Shown: in pieces, positions 23,114 to 34,768 of the stretch
How positions within the stretch are numbered: the first letter of the stretch is position 1
Layout of the letters: each line of letters starts with the position of its first letter
Assembly: GCF_012489685.1 (NCBI RefSeq)
Contig: NC_080044.1
Location: 82,322,732-82,386,731, forward strand
Length of the DNA stretch: 64,000 bases
Direction: 5' to 3'
Source of the DNA: Lotus japonicus
Taxonomy: Eukaryota > Streptophyta > Magnoliopsida > Fabales > Fabaceae
Program-made: the position numbers and the translations under genes
The notes under the pieces: model-generated
Databases searched by the model: none
What the model was told of the DNA's origin: nothing
What the model saw: the letters and a program-made list of their open reading frames with translations, nothing else

Positions 23114-24604
23114 ATGCCTCTCATTCTCAACAACAACTCATCCTTTATTCTCATGAACCTTGCCTTCACAATTCTGATCTTCTCCCTTAATTTTCTTCCT
23201 CATGATGCTGCTAACATTACTGCAGCAACAACAACTTCCCCTGAATTCTCCACCTCTGTTCTCAACGTCACAACAGCACTCAACCAAGTCCACCATGTCC
23301 TCTCCCTTAAACCCTCTTTCCACCTCCACCAAAACCATGAACAACAACAACAACAAACGCAACACACCCTATCTCCTTCTTCCTCCTCTTCCTTCTCATT
23401 CCAATTGCACCCCAGAGAATCTCTCTTCAATGCCCATCACCACAACTACCGCAGCTTAGTCCTCACTCGGCTCAGACGTGACTCAGCCCGTGTCAGCTGG
23501 ATCACCTCCCATCTAAACAAATCGAACCTCCGACCCGAACACCTATCAGCACCGGTGACCTCCGGCGTCTCACAGGGAACCGGCGAGTACTTTGCCAGAA
23601 TCGGAGTAGGCCAACCCACGCAACACTTCTACATAGTTCCCGACACAGGAAGCGACATCAACTGGATCCAGTGCAAGCCCTGCAACCAATGCTACAAACA
23701 ATCCGACCCGATTTTCGACCCGTCTACATCATCTTCCTACGCTCTCGTCCCCTGCAAGGCAAAACAGTGTAAGGACTCTGAATTGACGGGTTGTTATAAG
23801 AACGGGTGCGAGTACGACGTGTTTTACGGTGATGGGTCGTTTTCAAGCGGGGTTCTCGTGACGGAAACGTTGTCGCTGGGAAAGAACGGGTCGGTCAAAC
23901 GGGTCCCGATAGGTTGCGGGCACTTGAACCATGGCACGTTCGCCGGTGCGGCGGGGATACTCGGATTGGGTCGTGGGGCTTTGTCTTTCCAGGCCCATAT
24001 CAAAGCGTCGTCGTTTTCGTATTGCTTGGTGTACCGCGACACGAACAAATCGTCGACGCTTGAGTTCAACTCGCCCCGACCCGGAGACTCAGTGACTGCT
24101 CCGTTGCTGAGTAACCCGAAGCTTAAAACGTTCTACTACGTAGGGGTTACCGGAGTTAGCGTCGGAGGGAGGAGGGTCTCTATTCCGTCGTCGACGTTCG
24201 CTATTAAACCGTCGGGGATGGGAGGAATCATCGTGGACTCGGGCACCACCGTGACTCGGTTGCCGACTCCGGCGTTCAACGCGATGCGCGACGCGTTCGT
24301 GGAGTTGACTCGGCACTTGCGACGCGCCAAGGGATTCTTGATACTAGACACGTGCTATGATTTTTCATCGGTGACTGTGGCGACGGTGCCTACGGTGTCG
24401 TTTGAGTTGAGCGGTGGCGGGTCGTGGAGGTTGCCAGTGTTGGGGTATCTGATTCCGGTGGATGATAAGGGAACTTTCTGCTTTGCTTTCGCCCCATCTG
24501 TGGAGCCGGTATCGATCATAGGGAACGTGCAACAGCAAGGGACACGTGTCAGCTTTGATCTTGTGAATTCTGTTATTGGTTTCTCTACTGATAAGTGTAG
24601 CTAG
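23114..24604 (+). CDS. ASPG1-like pepsin-type aspartic protease, 496 aa, single exon
   Basis: The frame encodes an atypical plant A1 aspartic protease. An N-terminal hydrophobic segment (MNLAFTILIFSLNFLPHDAA from Met14) looks like a secretion signal; Met1 adds 13 residues, so either start is possible. A Gln/Ser-rich prosegment follows. The first catalytic motif is DTGSD (Asp177) and the second DSGTT (Asp375). Cys-rich motifs IQCKPCNQCYKQSDPIFDP, YGDGS, GCGHLNHGTF and LGLGRG, and the tail IIGNVQQQGTR, match Arabidopsis ASPG1 (At3g18490, from memory), a protease linked to guard-cell ABA and drought responses. The body is notably GC-rich compared with its surroundings and has no introns. Its neighbour, the CCR4-like gene, resembles At3g18500, which suggests conserved gene order. 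Confidence 0.92.
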   Translation: MPLILNNNSSFILMNLAFTILIFSLNFLPHDAANITAATTTSPEFSTSVLNVTTALNQVHHVLSLKPSFHLHQNHEQQQQQTQHTLSPSSSSSFSFQLHPRESLFNAHHHNYRSLVLTRLRRDSARVSWITSHLNKSNLRPEHLSAPVTSGVSQGTGEYFARIGVGQPTQHFYIVPDTGSDINWIQCKPCNQCYKQSDPIFDPSTSSSYALVPCKAKQCKDSELTGCYKNGCEYDVFYGDGSFSSGVLVTETLSLGKNGSVKRVPIGCGHLNHGTFAGAAGILGLGRGALSFQAHIKASSFSYCLVYRDTNKSSTLEFNSPRPGDSVTAPLLSNPKLKTFYYVGVTGVSVGGRRVSIPSSTFAIKPSGMGGIIVDSGTTVTRLPTPAFNAMRDAFVELTRHLRRAKGFLILDTCYDFSSVTVATVPTVSFELSGGGSWRLPVLGYLIPVDDKGTFCFAFAPSVEPVSIIGNVQQQGTRVSFDLVNSVIGFSTDKCS

Positions 24605-25164
24605 CTAAACCTGTATTAAACATCATATAAACACATGGGAATATCTAATTTACCCCAGTGTTAGAATAATACTATAAAAAAGTTACTGAATATTCTAAGT
24701 GTGAAATTTATGTAGCATGCATCATATGTGAATGAGATAACTTTAAAAGTTAGTTGAAATTTTAACCCATCCATGTCACTGAGCCACAGACTAGAAGTAC
24801 TTTCTTTCCATTCTTCAAAATTTTTGATAAAAATAATGAGTTAAGGACCCAAATCCTTGAAATTAACAACCCCCAAATCATGGATCATGCTTCCTGTAAA
24901 CTCTATTTTCTCTACCTAGCTCTCTAATAAGTATAGTGTGTTAATTTAAGTACTTTGTATTTTAAGAAAAAAATAACTAATCTCATACTTTTAGGGACAA
25001 AACTAACACTTTATTCCAGAAGCATGATGCAATGCAAGGAAGAACGAAGAAATTTACTAATTCCACCAAATAATAAAAATCACAAAGCAAAGTATATAAG
25101 ATAAATGAGAGTATATTTGACATTGGAGAAGTGATAAAGGAGAGTGCATATTTATATGCTTTAA
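24605..25164. other. Intergenic between the protease and the F-box pseudogene
   Basis: Convergent 3' flanks. AT-rich with no recognised gene or repeat. Confidence 0.5.
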
Positions 25165-26246
25165 TCAAAGGTACTCTCCTTTAAGTTGAACTAGACTTGC
25201 CACATAATTTACAGCTTGAAAATCTGAGATTAATCCATCTGTCTGCAGGACATCCTTAATTTCTTTTGTATCAACATTGTAGGACTTGATTTCTCCCCAA
25301 GACACCATCTCCATAAGAAGTTCATTCCCCTTCCAGAAAACCAAAGGTTTAGGTACTTTCGTTAGATGTTTTATAGTTCTCATGGGCTTCCAAGAACAAA
25401 ACCCATCCATCACCCATATGTCAACATCGAAATCATAATTATAGCAAACCAGTGAGATGGAGTCATTCCACACAGTTAGAGATCTATCATGAGGTTCACC
25501 AATACAAGCACGTGGTGGCTTTGGCACAATTTGGAAAACCCCATCATCATCCATATTCAATGCCACAATAACAAAGGAACTGCCTTCAAAGTACCAAGCC
25601 CACCAGTAGAAAGTTCTATTAAAGCACAGTGCAAAACTATCACTATCAAAATCAAAAAGCTCAGAATTGCTATTAGGCATCACTGTCCATGAATTTGTAT
25701 TTAAGCCTAAAGTATATTGCTCAGCCCAAGTCATTCTACCAGTTTCCCGAATCCTTATAACCTTAAAATCATTAATGGAAGAATCATACCCCATTCCAAC
25801 TGCTACATCTGAAGGTGATGAATACCAAACTCCCAACCACTCACCATCGTTAGGAAGGTCTCTAAATTCTCTGGTTAATGGGTTATACAAAAGAACCCGC
25901 GCATGATCATCGGTGGACAAGCACACTATACCATTAGAGTGACCACAAATTTGGAATTTTTTTGAATGAGATTTGAATGAAGGTATCGGGGCTTCCATGC
26001 CAATTCCTGTGGCAGACAAGGAAAATAGTTTCGATGGAAGCGTGAGTCCGTGAGAAGCACGTCATTGGCAGCAGAGTTTTGGTTTTTGAGGAAGTGTGAA
26101 ACGTGGCGAAACAAGAATTTAGTGTCTTTGTGAAAAAGAGCACACCAATGTTTGCACACACACTTGAAGCGCATCAACGACTTGCATGGTAGTCTCACAA
26201 GGATCTTCTCCACCAACTCTTGAGGCAGATAAGGAAAATTCTCCAT
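25165..26246 (-). pseudogene. Frameshifted F-box/FBA paralogue
   Basis: The start at 26246 gives an F-box with LPQELVEKILVRLPCKSLMR then FKCVCKHW, followed by KNQNSAANDVLL. Near 26040 the frame shifts: the FBA continuation (LFSLSATGIGMEAPIPS, ICGHSNGIVCLS, LLYNPLTREFRDLP, NRTFYWWA, WVMDGFCSW, LKGEYL) is in another frame down to the stop at 25165. The intact paralogue at 10611 has a longer insert here, so a deletion probably caused the shift. No GT-AG intron would restore it. It could still yield a short F-box-only protein of 106 residues. A sequencing error cannot be excluded. Confidence 0.75.
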
Positions 26247-26284
26247 TGCCTCCTTTTCACTTTTGTTTTGTTTTATATTTCTTA

Positions 26285-26549
26285 CTCTCTCCGTTCCTTA
26301 TTAACGGTCCACTTTGAAGAAATTTTTTTGTTCATATATAACTGTCTACTTAGAGTTTCAAGAGAGCATTAATTGATGTTTTTCCAAGAAATGTCCTTAC
26401 ATAAGCAATAAATGAAGAAAGATAAAATACATTCTAAAGGGGGATATAGGAAAACAAATAATACTTTTATGAAAATCAACCCAATTAATTGTTTTCCTTA
26501 ATTTGTGTGAACCTTCTCTTCCTGGACAGATAAATAGGAACGGAGGAAG
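26285..26549. mobile_element. Stowaway (Tc1/mariner) MITE, 265 bp
   Basis: The left terminus CTCTCTCCGTTCCTTATT is inverted relative to the right AAATAGGAACGGAGGAAG, matching the CTCCCTCCGTTCC Stowaway signature. TA is duplicated at 26283-26284 and 26550-26551. Confidence 0.9.
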
Positions 26550-26840
26550 TAATAAACTTGGGGCACACCAAGTTTTGATTAATTTGAAGTTAAATCTAAC
26601 TAAATCTTATCTTCTTCTTTTTTTCTAATTTTATTATCCCATTGAACTGTTTAAAATCTAATATACTCAATCTCATCCTAGTTGTAATTTAAAGTTGTCC
26701 TATCAAAATATATCTTATAATATTTTCATTATTAATATATCAATTATATTTAATAGTAAGTAGTAGTTTAAATTTTGGTCAACTGTACCTCTATCATTAA
26801 GTACGTTGACCGTGAGAGAAGTTATTACTTTAAAAAAATA
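26550..26840. other. AT-rich flank of the Helitron
   Basis: Upstream flank of the F-box pseudogene up to the Helitron 3' terminus. Nothing recognisable apart from the A at 26840 that borders the insertion. Confidence 0.4.
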
Positions 26841-26870
26841 CTAGTAAGGTACCCGTGCCGTTGCATGGGT
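26841..26870 (-). other. Helitron 3' terminus: hairpin plus CTAG
   Basis: The 8-bp stem (one A-C mismatch) with a 4-nt loop lies six bases before the terminal CTAG. This structure is the transposition terminator of Helitrons. Confidence 0.85.
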
Positions 26871-28721
26871 CTGCACGACGATCACTGTGATTTTAACCAA
26901 CAATAATTATTAATATACATAAATTTATTTATTTGTAAATATTTATTTGTAAAAAATAAGTAAATTTTACGTTAAAATATGTATTTCTAATGATATTCTT
27001 GAATATAAGCGAGCATAATAAATTAGAATAGCTTAACTAACAATCATTGCTTCTAAGCAAAAGCATGGTATTCAGCCTTACTACTATAAATATTGCGTGA
27101 AACAAAAGTGATTGAATCACAACACCCATGAGGTCAGTTATCCAAATTTGATGACAGAATACATTATACATTATAACCTTACAAATAGTTATATCCATGT
27201 AAACTAAAAATCCAGGCAAACATGTGTGAAAGAACAAATAATTGTAATTTTGATTTAGATTTGATAAATCCAAACACCATATGCATACGGTGGCCACTTG
27301 AATCGTTGAGAAGAACCTTTCTTGAATCGAGTAGTGACGACACAAAGGTTGAACCTTGGTAGATGATTGGAGCATCCACAACCCCTACAATAACCAAAGA
27401 AATATTAAACTAAGGTAAAAACAATATGAAGAAAGCAAGTGATAATTAAGGGATAACATTGAACAATGTTAGAACATAAATCTCCTAAGTCAAGTGATAC
27501 TTGTAAAGTAGAATTGATGCTAGCAACCATGAATTGATTAAGCAATAACAAAAGAAATGCTTTTATGGTTTAATGAGTTAGTACTTAGTACACTTCTAGT
27601 ATAAGAAGATCAAAAGAAAGAGTAGAAGATTTGAAGTGATATAAAGTAATGAGTGAAATAGTAAATAACTCACAATATTTTGAATTTCACATGATTTGTT
27701 GTGACTTTGTAGAATCAAGAGCTGAAACTTGTATTTCCATTGCAAGCTAAATACATAAGATAAATTATTTAAGTCAGAAGGAGTAGCTTTAAACTTAATG
27801 TCAGCTCATATTTATAAACTTTTTAGCAAGAATATTTTATATTTTACTGATTAGTCTAAATTACAAAACATTTGCTGTAATGAGTTCAAAATACAAACCA
27901 AATCTCCAAAAAGTAACACTTCAGCAAGTTGTAAATTTGGACAACAAAAATGGTGCATCGGCCCTGCAAATAATATGAAATGTGGTTATTAATTTGCCAT
28001 TCAATATTAATATGCTAGTTTATAATGGGTTTAGAATCACTTACATGATGAGGAAGTTGAGAACTCCCAGATGAAAAAAAAACTTCTTCCACAATATGTA
28101 AACATACCAAAAAGCCTATATCATATTCAAATATAAATATTAATAATAGGGAAAGTGCAACTTGTATAATGTTGCTTTGGAAAGTTCAAACAAACTTAAT
28201 GAGGTCTAGCTCCATGAGAGAAAATTTTAGTAATAAAGTTTCTTAAAGACTCTCTTAATGGAAAACATGTTATCTTATAATGGATTTAGATAAACTTACA
28301 GGATTAGAAAGTTGAGAACTCCCAAATGAGGACAAAATACTTCTTCCGCGTCATGTAATCATGTAAGTGCACCTAAACCCTATATATTTTGAAAACATGA
28401 ATATTACTTGCTATGGAAAGTTATAACAAATAAAGCTGTCTCCAAATTTCAATGGTGCAAAAAAGTAGCAAACTTGGTAGATAATGTTGCAAAAAAAAAA
28501 TGCATTTGCACAGGTAAATAATTGTGACATGTAAATATTTAACCATTCTAAACTAAAGCAAATATGGCTGTTATATTAGCACAACTTTCATACCGGAATG
28601 AAGTTTTATTATGATATATATCAAAAACCTGAAAAAAAAATATTCATATGGAATAGTTAGTTCCCTAACGATATATAATATATATAATTAAATTATATAT
28701 ATATATATATAAAAGACTCAC
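26871..28721. other. Helitron 3' non-coding region with duplicated exon-like units
   Basis: There is no RepHel coding sequence here. A minus-strand segment near 27190-27385 follows a TTGTAG acceptor and reads VVDAPIIYQGSTFVSSLLDS, which could be a captured gene exon; I do not recognise it. Two diverged copies of an ~85-bp unit lie at 28011-28095 and 28266-28360. On the minus strand each encodes FSS(F)GSSQL followed by a GTAAGT donor. A TA microsatellite occurs at about 28692-28710. Confidence 0.5.
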
Positions 28722-31700
28722 CTACTGTAAATTTTGAAAGACCTCCTTGAACACAACATTAGTAGTTGTGTTTAAGGGTTTTCCTTCACTATCATGTATT
28801 AAGATCTTCAAACCTTGTTTACTTTGAACTCTAGAAAAGGCCACATACAATTGACCATGACTAAACACTGGCTTAGGCAAATACACTCCAACATTAGCTA
28901 GTGATTGACCCTGTGACTTGTTGATAGTCATAGCATATGAGACAATAATGGGGAATTGTCTCCTTACAAGTTTAAAAGGCCATGGTGATTGAGATGGGGA
29001 CATGCACATTCTAGTAATGTAAGTCACAACTCCCTTGTTCTTTCCAGAGATTTCCTTAGCTCCAATAACATGATCTGAAAGGTGTGTAACAATCATTCTT
29101 GTGCCATTGCATAATCCTTCACATTGGTCTAAATTTCTCATCAACATGATTGGTGTACCAATTTTCAATTTGATCTTGTGATTAGGGAGACCAGAAGTTC
29201 TAAGTGAATTCAGAAACTCAGGTGTAAGAGTCTGAAGTATTGGATTTTGAAGTGCTTCTGATTTGTCAATTGAATTAGAGCTCAAATATTCTCTTTCATT
29301 ACCTGGTATTAATGATAGAACATAATCATTAAGCTTGTCCACAACCTCAATTGTTGATGCAAGAATAGCTCTAGAATTTAAATATTCTTCTTTCAAGTAA
29401 TTTCTTGCCAAATATGGATAAGTGCTTTGCACTATAGCACATATAGGATCATCAAAATTAACAATGAGGAATGATTCAGGAATCTCTATAGTTGCATAAC
29501 CATCATTTGGCTCACCAAGTTTTCCATCACCAACATCTAATAACCATTGTGAAAATTGTTGAAGTTCATTTGCATTCAAATTATTTGGATCATTTTGTAA
29601 ACGCATATTCTTTGTGAGTTTCAATACATGGCAATAGTCCCAAAGATATGAAGCATTAATTGTTGCATTGACAATATCAGAACGACTACCTTTTGGTATA
29701 ACTGGAAGAATTTGTCTGAAGTCACCCCCAAAGACAATCACTTTTCCTGCAAAAGGAGCATTTACATTATTAGAGCAATTCATGATATCTCTAAGACTTT
29801 TATCTAATGCTTCAAAGCAAAACTTGTGTGACATTGGAGCCTCATCCCATATAATTAGCTTAGCCACTTTCAGTAATCCTGCCAATTCACTTCCTTGGTG
29901 AATATTGCAAGTTGAGTTCTCTGATGTAGGCACTGGGATAGCAAATTTAGAGTGTGCTGTTCTTCCTCCTGGCATCAATAAAGATGCTATCCTACTGGAT
30001 GCTACAGTCAAAACAATATCTCCTTTTGCACGTAAAGCTGAAGCTAGTGTCTTCCACATAAATGTTTTTCCGGTACCACCATGACCATATAAGAAATACA
30101 TCCCACCCTGCTCGTCAGAAACTGCTTTCATGATTGTGTCAAATATAGTCCTTTGCTCATGTGCAACGTATGAACAACAAATTAAAATATGTGTTACGAA
30201 AATATGAAAGATAAAAAATAAATAGTTTAACATGATATAAAATTGCACAACCTGTGAGAGACTTGAAGTAATTCTGGAACTCCTCATTCAATTTAGTTGT
30301 ATCATAATCACGTTCAGCATATATGAGCTTGTTTCCCAAACGATTTGTGACATATCCTTGTGGATAAGGCATTGATGGGAAATCCTTCAGACTTCTTCTA
30401 TTTGATTGCAGTAACTCTTCAATCAGCATAAGAGTTATATTTTGCAATTCATTATCACTAAGCTGCAAGTCTAACAAAAAAGAACAGAAAATAAATATGA
30501 ATTATATCAGATTTTATAATGAACTTTAAGCAAATAATTGTGTTACAATATGGTATATGAAGTATAAAAGGACTAATTGTTTACCTTGGATATTTGATAG
30601 CTTTCTTTGTTGATAAAGAACATCTTCTGATAGCCATTGCCATGTTTGCTGCCACACTTTCTCAGGTCTCGTAATGCTGTTGGAGATTAGCAATCTTAAA
30701 AATAACTTTCTTAAATAGTGACCTGGTCCCCAATCTTTCGCTTCCTTAATAGCTGCAATATACTCTCTATCATCTTCCAAGAATCCCATTGCAAAGCATG
30801 CCTCGCGAAAGGTAGGATGTAGAATATCGCCCACAGTTCTGATGTCTTCATAGCTACATGGTCCCTTAACAACAGCTAACATCATTCTCAAGTAAAAAAG
30901 TTCACCAGAAATTGGAGGAACCCAATTAAGTCGTCCAACAGTGTAACCCCGCTTCCTAAGTTGCCAACATCTTTTTTTTGCCTTGTAAACAAACTTTGAC
31001 ACAAACTGTGCATAAGTCAAATTTCTACCTTCATGATAGATCTTATTTGCATTCAACCATGATGTAAACATTGATTCTTTAACAGTTGCTTTAGAGAGTA
31101 CGGAACCAATATCATCATCATCATTAAAATACACACAATGTTCACCGGGAAGATGAAAATAACATCTTTCAACCGCAGGGGATCTACCATGTATTGGAAA
31201 TGCCAAAACTCTCCAACATGCCTCACATGATGAGATATATCGACAATCAAGATATTGTTTAATTTCATCAATTACATCAACTTGATTTCCATTTTGATCT
31301 TTAGTAGGGACAATAGCTGCAGTGATTCGATCATACCCTTTGTTGATGTATTTGAATAAGTACTTTATAGAAGTACTTTGATTACACCATTCAACATTCA
31401 TATGTGTCTGATACTTCAATAAGAGTGTTGGATTATAGGGAACAACATAACGGTTGTCAAGAATGATACCTCCTTTTTCAACGGTGTTGCTATTATTTCT
31501 TCTCCTGTATATTGGATAACCATCCTTGTCAACAATAGTACCACTCTGATATTGCTTAGGAAAGTACTTGGAACATTTCCCATTTTTCATGCATGGTGAT
31601 GATTTATTAGCTGAACCACAAGGACCATGTATCATATGAGAACTGACTATTTGATATAACTCTCTCTCATGTTCTTGGTTAGTTATTTCAGCTGAAATAA

Positions 31701-34700
31701 TTTTGTCAATATCCTCTGGATTTGGATACTTGTTATCTGGATGCAAGAAAACCAGAATGTGCGCATGTGGCAACCCTCTCTTTTGAAACTCAATTGTATA
31801 TATATCTGCATAGAAAAAAAAGAGGTAGTTAGAAAGTTTTCAAAACATATTTTAGTAAGATAAAAAAAATTGGATAAAAAAACGTAAAGGTATATTCTTT
31901 ACATGCAAGCACACGACCAAATATTTTTCCCTTCTTTAAATCTGTCATTAGTTCTTCAAATTTAATCTTGAAAACTCTAGAGACAATATCAGGACGATCT
32001 TGTGCTGTTAACTTCATTGGTTTAAGCAACCTTTTAATTTCTGGCCAATTTGGATTGCATGTGAATGTAAGGAACAAATCAGGAAAGCCAACGACACTAC
32101 AGATTGCCATGCCATCAAAATACAACTGATCCATGAACCTACGACCTCCTACAAATGTTGAGGGCAATATGATTCTTTTCCCTCTATTTGATCCCTGATT
32201 TTGAGTATGATCAACTTGAGAAGTTTGCAAACTGCTATATTTATCAACTCTCAACTCTTTTTGATGATTCCTAATATAAGACAACCGATCAGACTCCATC
32301 ATAGTGTATGCATCGACTATAAACTGTTGAAACAGTCTCCTGGCTCTCAACAAAGTTTGCCCTTCATCTCTACGCATTTGAAGTCTGAAAGATATCCACT
32401 CTCTAATAGTAACTTTGTTTCGTTTGGATTTTTTAGAGCCAGGTCTATTTCTATGTAGCACGTCATGCCTATATCCATCTTCACCATAAGGAAATAAAAG
32501 TGGATATTGCAAACCTAAATAGCCCGGATATAACTCATTTATTCTTTTCAATTTTCCACTTTGCCATTCAAGTATTATGTCTCTGTTTGACCCCACGTCA
32601 ACATCACCAACAATAAGAGCAGCAACTTCAGAAACAGACGGTAAGTTATATATTCTTCCATCGGTAGCTCTATCAGAAATGAGTTTTAACTTGCAGTCAT
32701 GTATATGTGAAGCTTTAAATCTCTCCTTTGCCATTCTAAATGATTTTGCATATGCATTATCGTGATCAAGCATAGCAGACAACCTCCTCATAATTTCTGG
32801 CTTGAGATGATCCTGATTCCTATTATGCCAAATATAAATGATTGTTATTATTTACACAAAAATGTACTTCTATCATAACTAAAATGACTAATTTAATAAA
32901 TTTAATCTCCAAAAAAAATTATTATCTACATACCTGAATGTAGATAGTCTATTTTGCACCTCATTCTCAGTGTCATATATATAAAGTTGTGCAAATTTTG
33001 GAGAATCACCAGGCTTAGGCAATAGGCTACCAATCAGATGACATGTTTGTCCTTGTATTCTAATGGTAGGCGGCCCTTTGCCATCATTTATTGACGTATC
33101 TAGTTTTGCTCCAGGTGATGTGAAAGCAAACATCATGTTATATGCACGTATATGCTGTTGAAAATTCTTGCTATCAGGGGAATCACAATCAAACATAAGA
33201 TGCTTCAACACATTTGGGGGGCTTTTCAAAAGTGGAAGTTGAATCTTCCCATCACCACAACACTTTTTAAATTTGGGGTTCTTTGTCTTTTTGTCTTTTT
33301 GAGTTCTTTCTTGGTACCACATATATGCTCCACAATGCCGACATTCAAAGTCAGGATTTCCAATATCAGCATATCCTAGTATACGAAATAATGATAAGCA
33401 CATAATATGCCAACACAAAATTTGAACTAATAGTATTCTCACATACTTGTATTAGATGTCCCAATATCTCGCCCAAGATCATCTTCAATAACATATTCTT
33501 CATAAGAACTTGAATCATCATCTGATATTAAGGAAAAACGAAGACAAAGTTAGTTGTGGAAGGAAAAGCATAATATTAGTTTAATAATACACTAAAAGTT
33601 TGTAAAAGAATGTAATAAACATAAACATCAACTTCATCATAATCATAATCATAATAATACACTAAAAGTTTGTACTATTACCTGTGCTAGATAGCGCCAT
33701 ATCATGCCCAAGATCCTCTTCGAGAACAAAATCTTCATTAGAACTCGAATCATCATCTGACATTAAGTGAAAAAACCGAGGCATGTTATTTGTGCAACTT
33801 GTCTCCTCAAGATTGTGATATTGCACAAAAAGCATACTATTCAGTCTAATAATACATTAAATTTATTAAATCGCTGTAAAAGAATGACTTTACCATCAAC
33901 GTGCCAAAGTTCGTCTTGAAGACCGTATTCTTCATCAGAACTTGAATCATCATCTGTCATTAAGTGAAAAACTAAGATATAATTAGTTGTGCAACTTGTC
34001 TCCTTAAGATTTGTCATACTGCACAAAAATCACCTTATCTAGTCTAATGATACATTAAATCTTTGTAAAAGAATGACTTTACCATCAACTGGATGACAAT
34101 GAGAAGTCTCAGGGATCTGTGGTTCTTGATCACACACATGTGTTTCTCTTATTAAATGTGTATCTGACATCAATGATTGCTTCACACTTGAGGTTGTTTT
34201 TCTTTGTTGAGGCCTTTTCTTTCTCTCCATAGTAGAATTTTCTGCATCTACTATATTGTTGATGTTGTCATTGAATTTAGAGAACTTGGTAAAAAGGTTG
34301 ACACCCAACAAATTAATGTCAACTGCATTTCTTTGCACATGCTTGACCTGATTGCTTGGTTGACTCCATCTATTGGATTTAGAACTTGAAGTTATATCGG
34401 GAGTGACAACACTATCATTTGCCTTGTTAAGAATCGCGGATGAGATATCTGTTAAAGGTGTACTATGCAGTGCTCTTAGGGAACATTCTCTATCTGCCTT
34501 CATAGAATTAGTCTCGATTGACATATGATTTTCAATATCTACAAAAAAAAAACATTTGAAACTTATTAAAATGTGAAAAAGGTAGACTGATCACAACAAC
34601 GACTGTATCAAAATAATCAAGGTTTAAAATACCATGATGAGCCCGAAGCAAGATTTGTTCATTACGTTGACTAAATGCCATTCTTTTTCTTCTCTTCTCC

Positions 34701-34768
34701 TCTAATATTAACTTCCTTTTCAAACGTGCTTCCTCATGTTGACCTTTGTTATTTGGTCCTTTGTCCAT
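28722..34768 (-). CDS. Helitron RepHel (HUH nuclease-PIF1-type helicase), multi-exon
   Basis: About ten exons on the minus strand. The start at 34768 gives MDKGPNNKGQHEEARLKRKL; a Ser-rich segment (34039-34538) is followed by three homologous acidic exons (DDDSSS...). A Zn-finger-like region (CRHCGAYMW...CC) precedes the Helitron-like N domain (GLQYPLLFPYGEDGY, FDGMAICSVVGFPDLFLTFT). The Rep part has the HUH motif LPHAHILVF (~31764) and the tyrosine motif YLFKYINKGYDR. The helicase part has Walker A GHGGTGKT (~30070), Walker B IIWDEAPM, FGGDFRQILPVI, AMTINKSQGQS and YVAFSRVQ, ending at 28722. The enzyme nicks and unwinds DNA for rolling-circle transposition. Introns at 31810-31910 and 30478-30580 splice in phase. 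Near 30160 I find no clean AG acceptor to join SLTG to HEQRTIFDTIM, so the gene may be defective. Confidence 0.85.
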
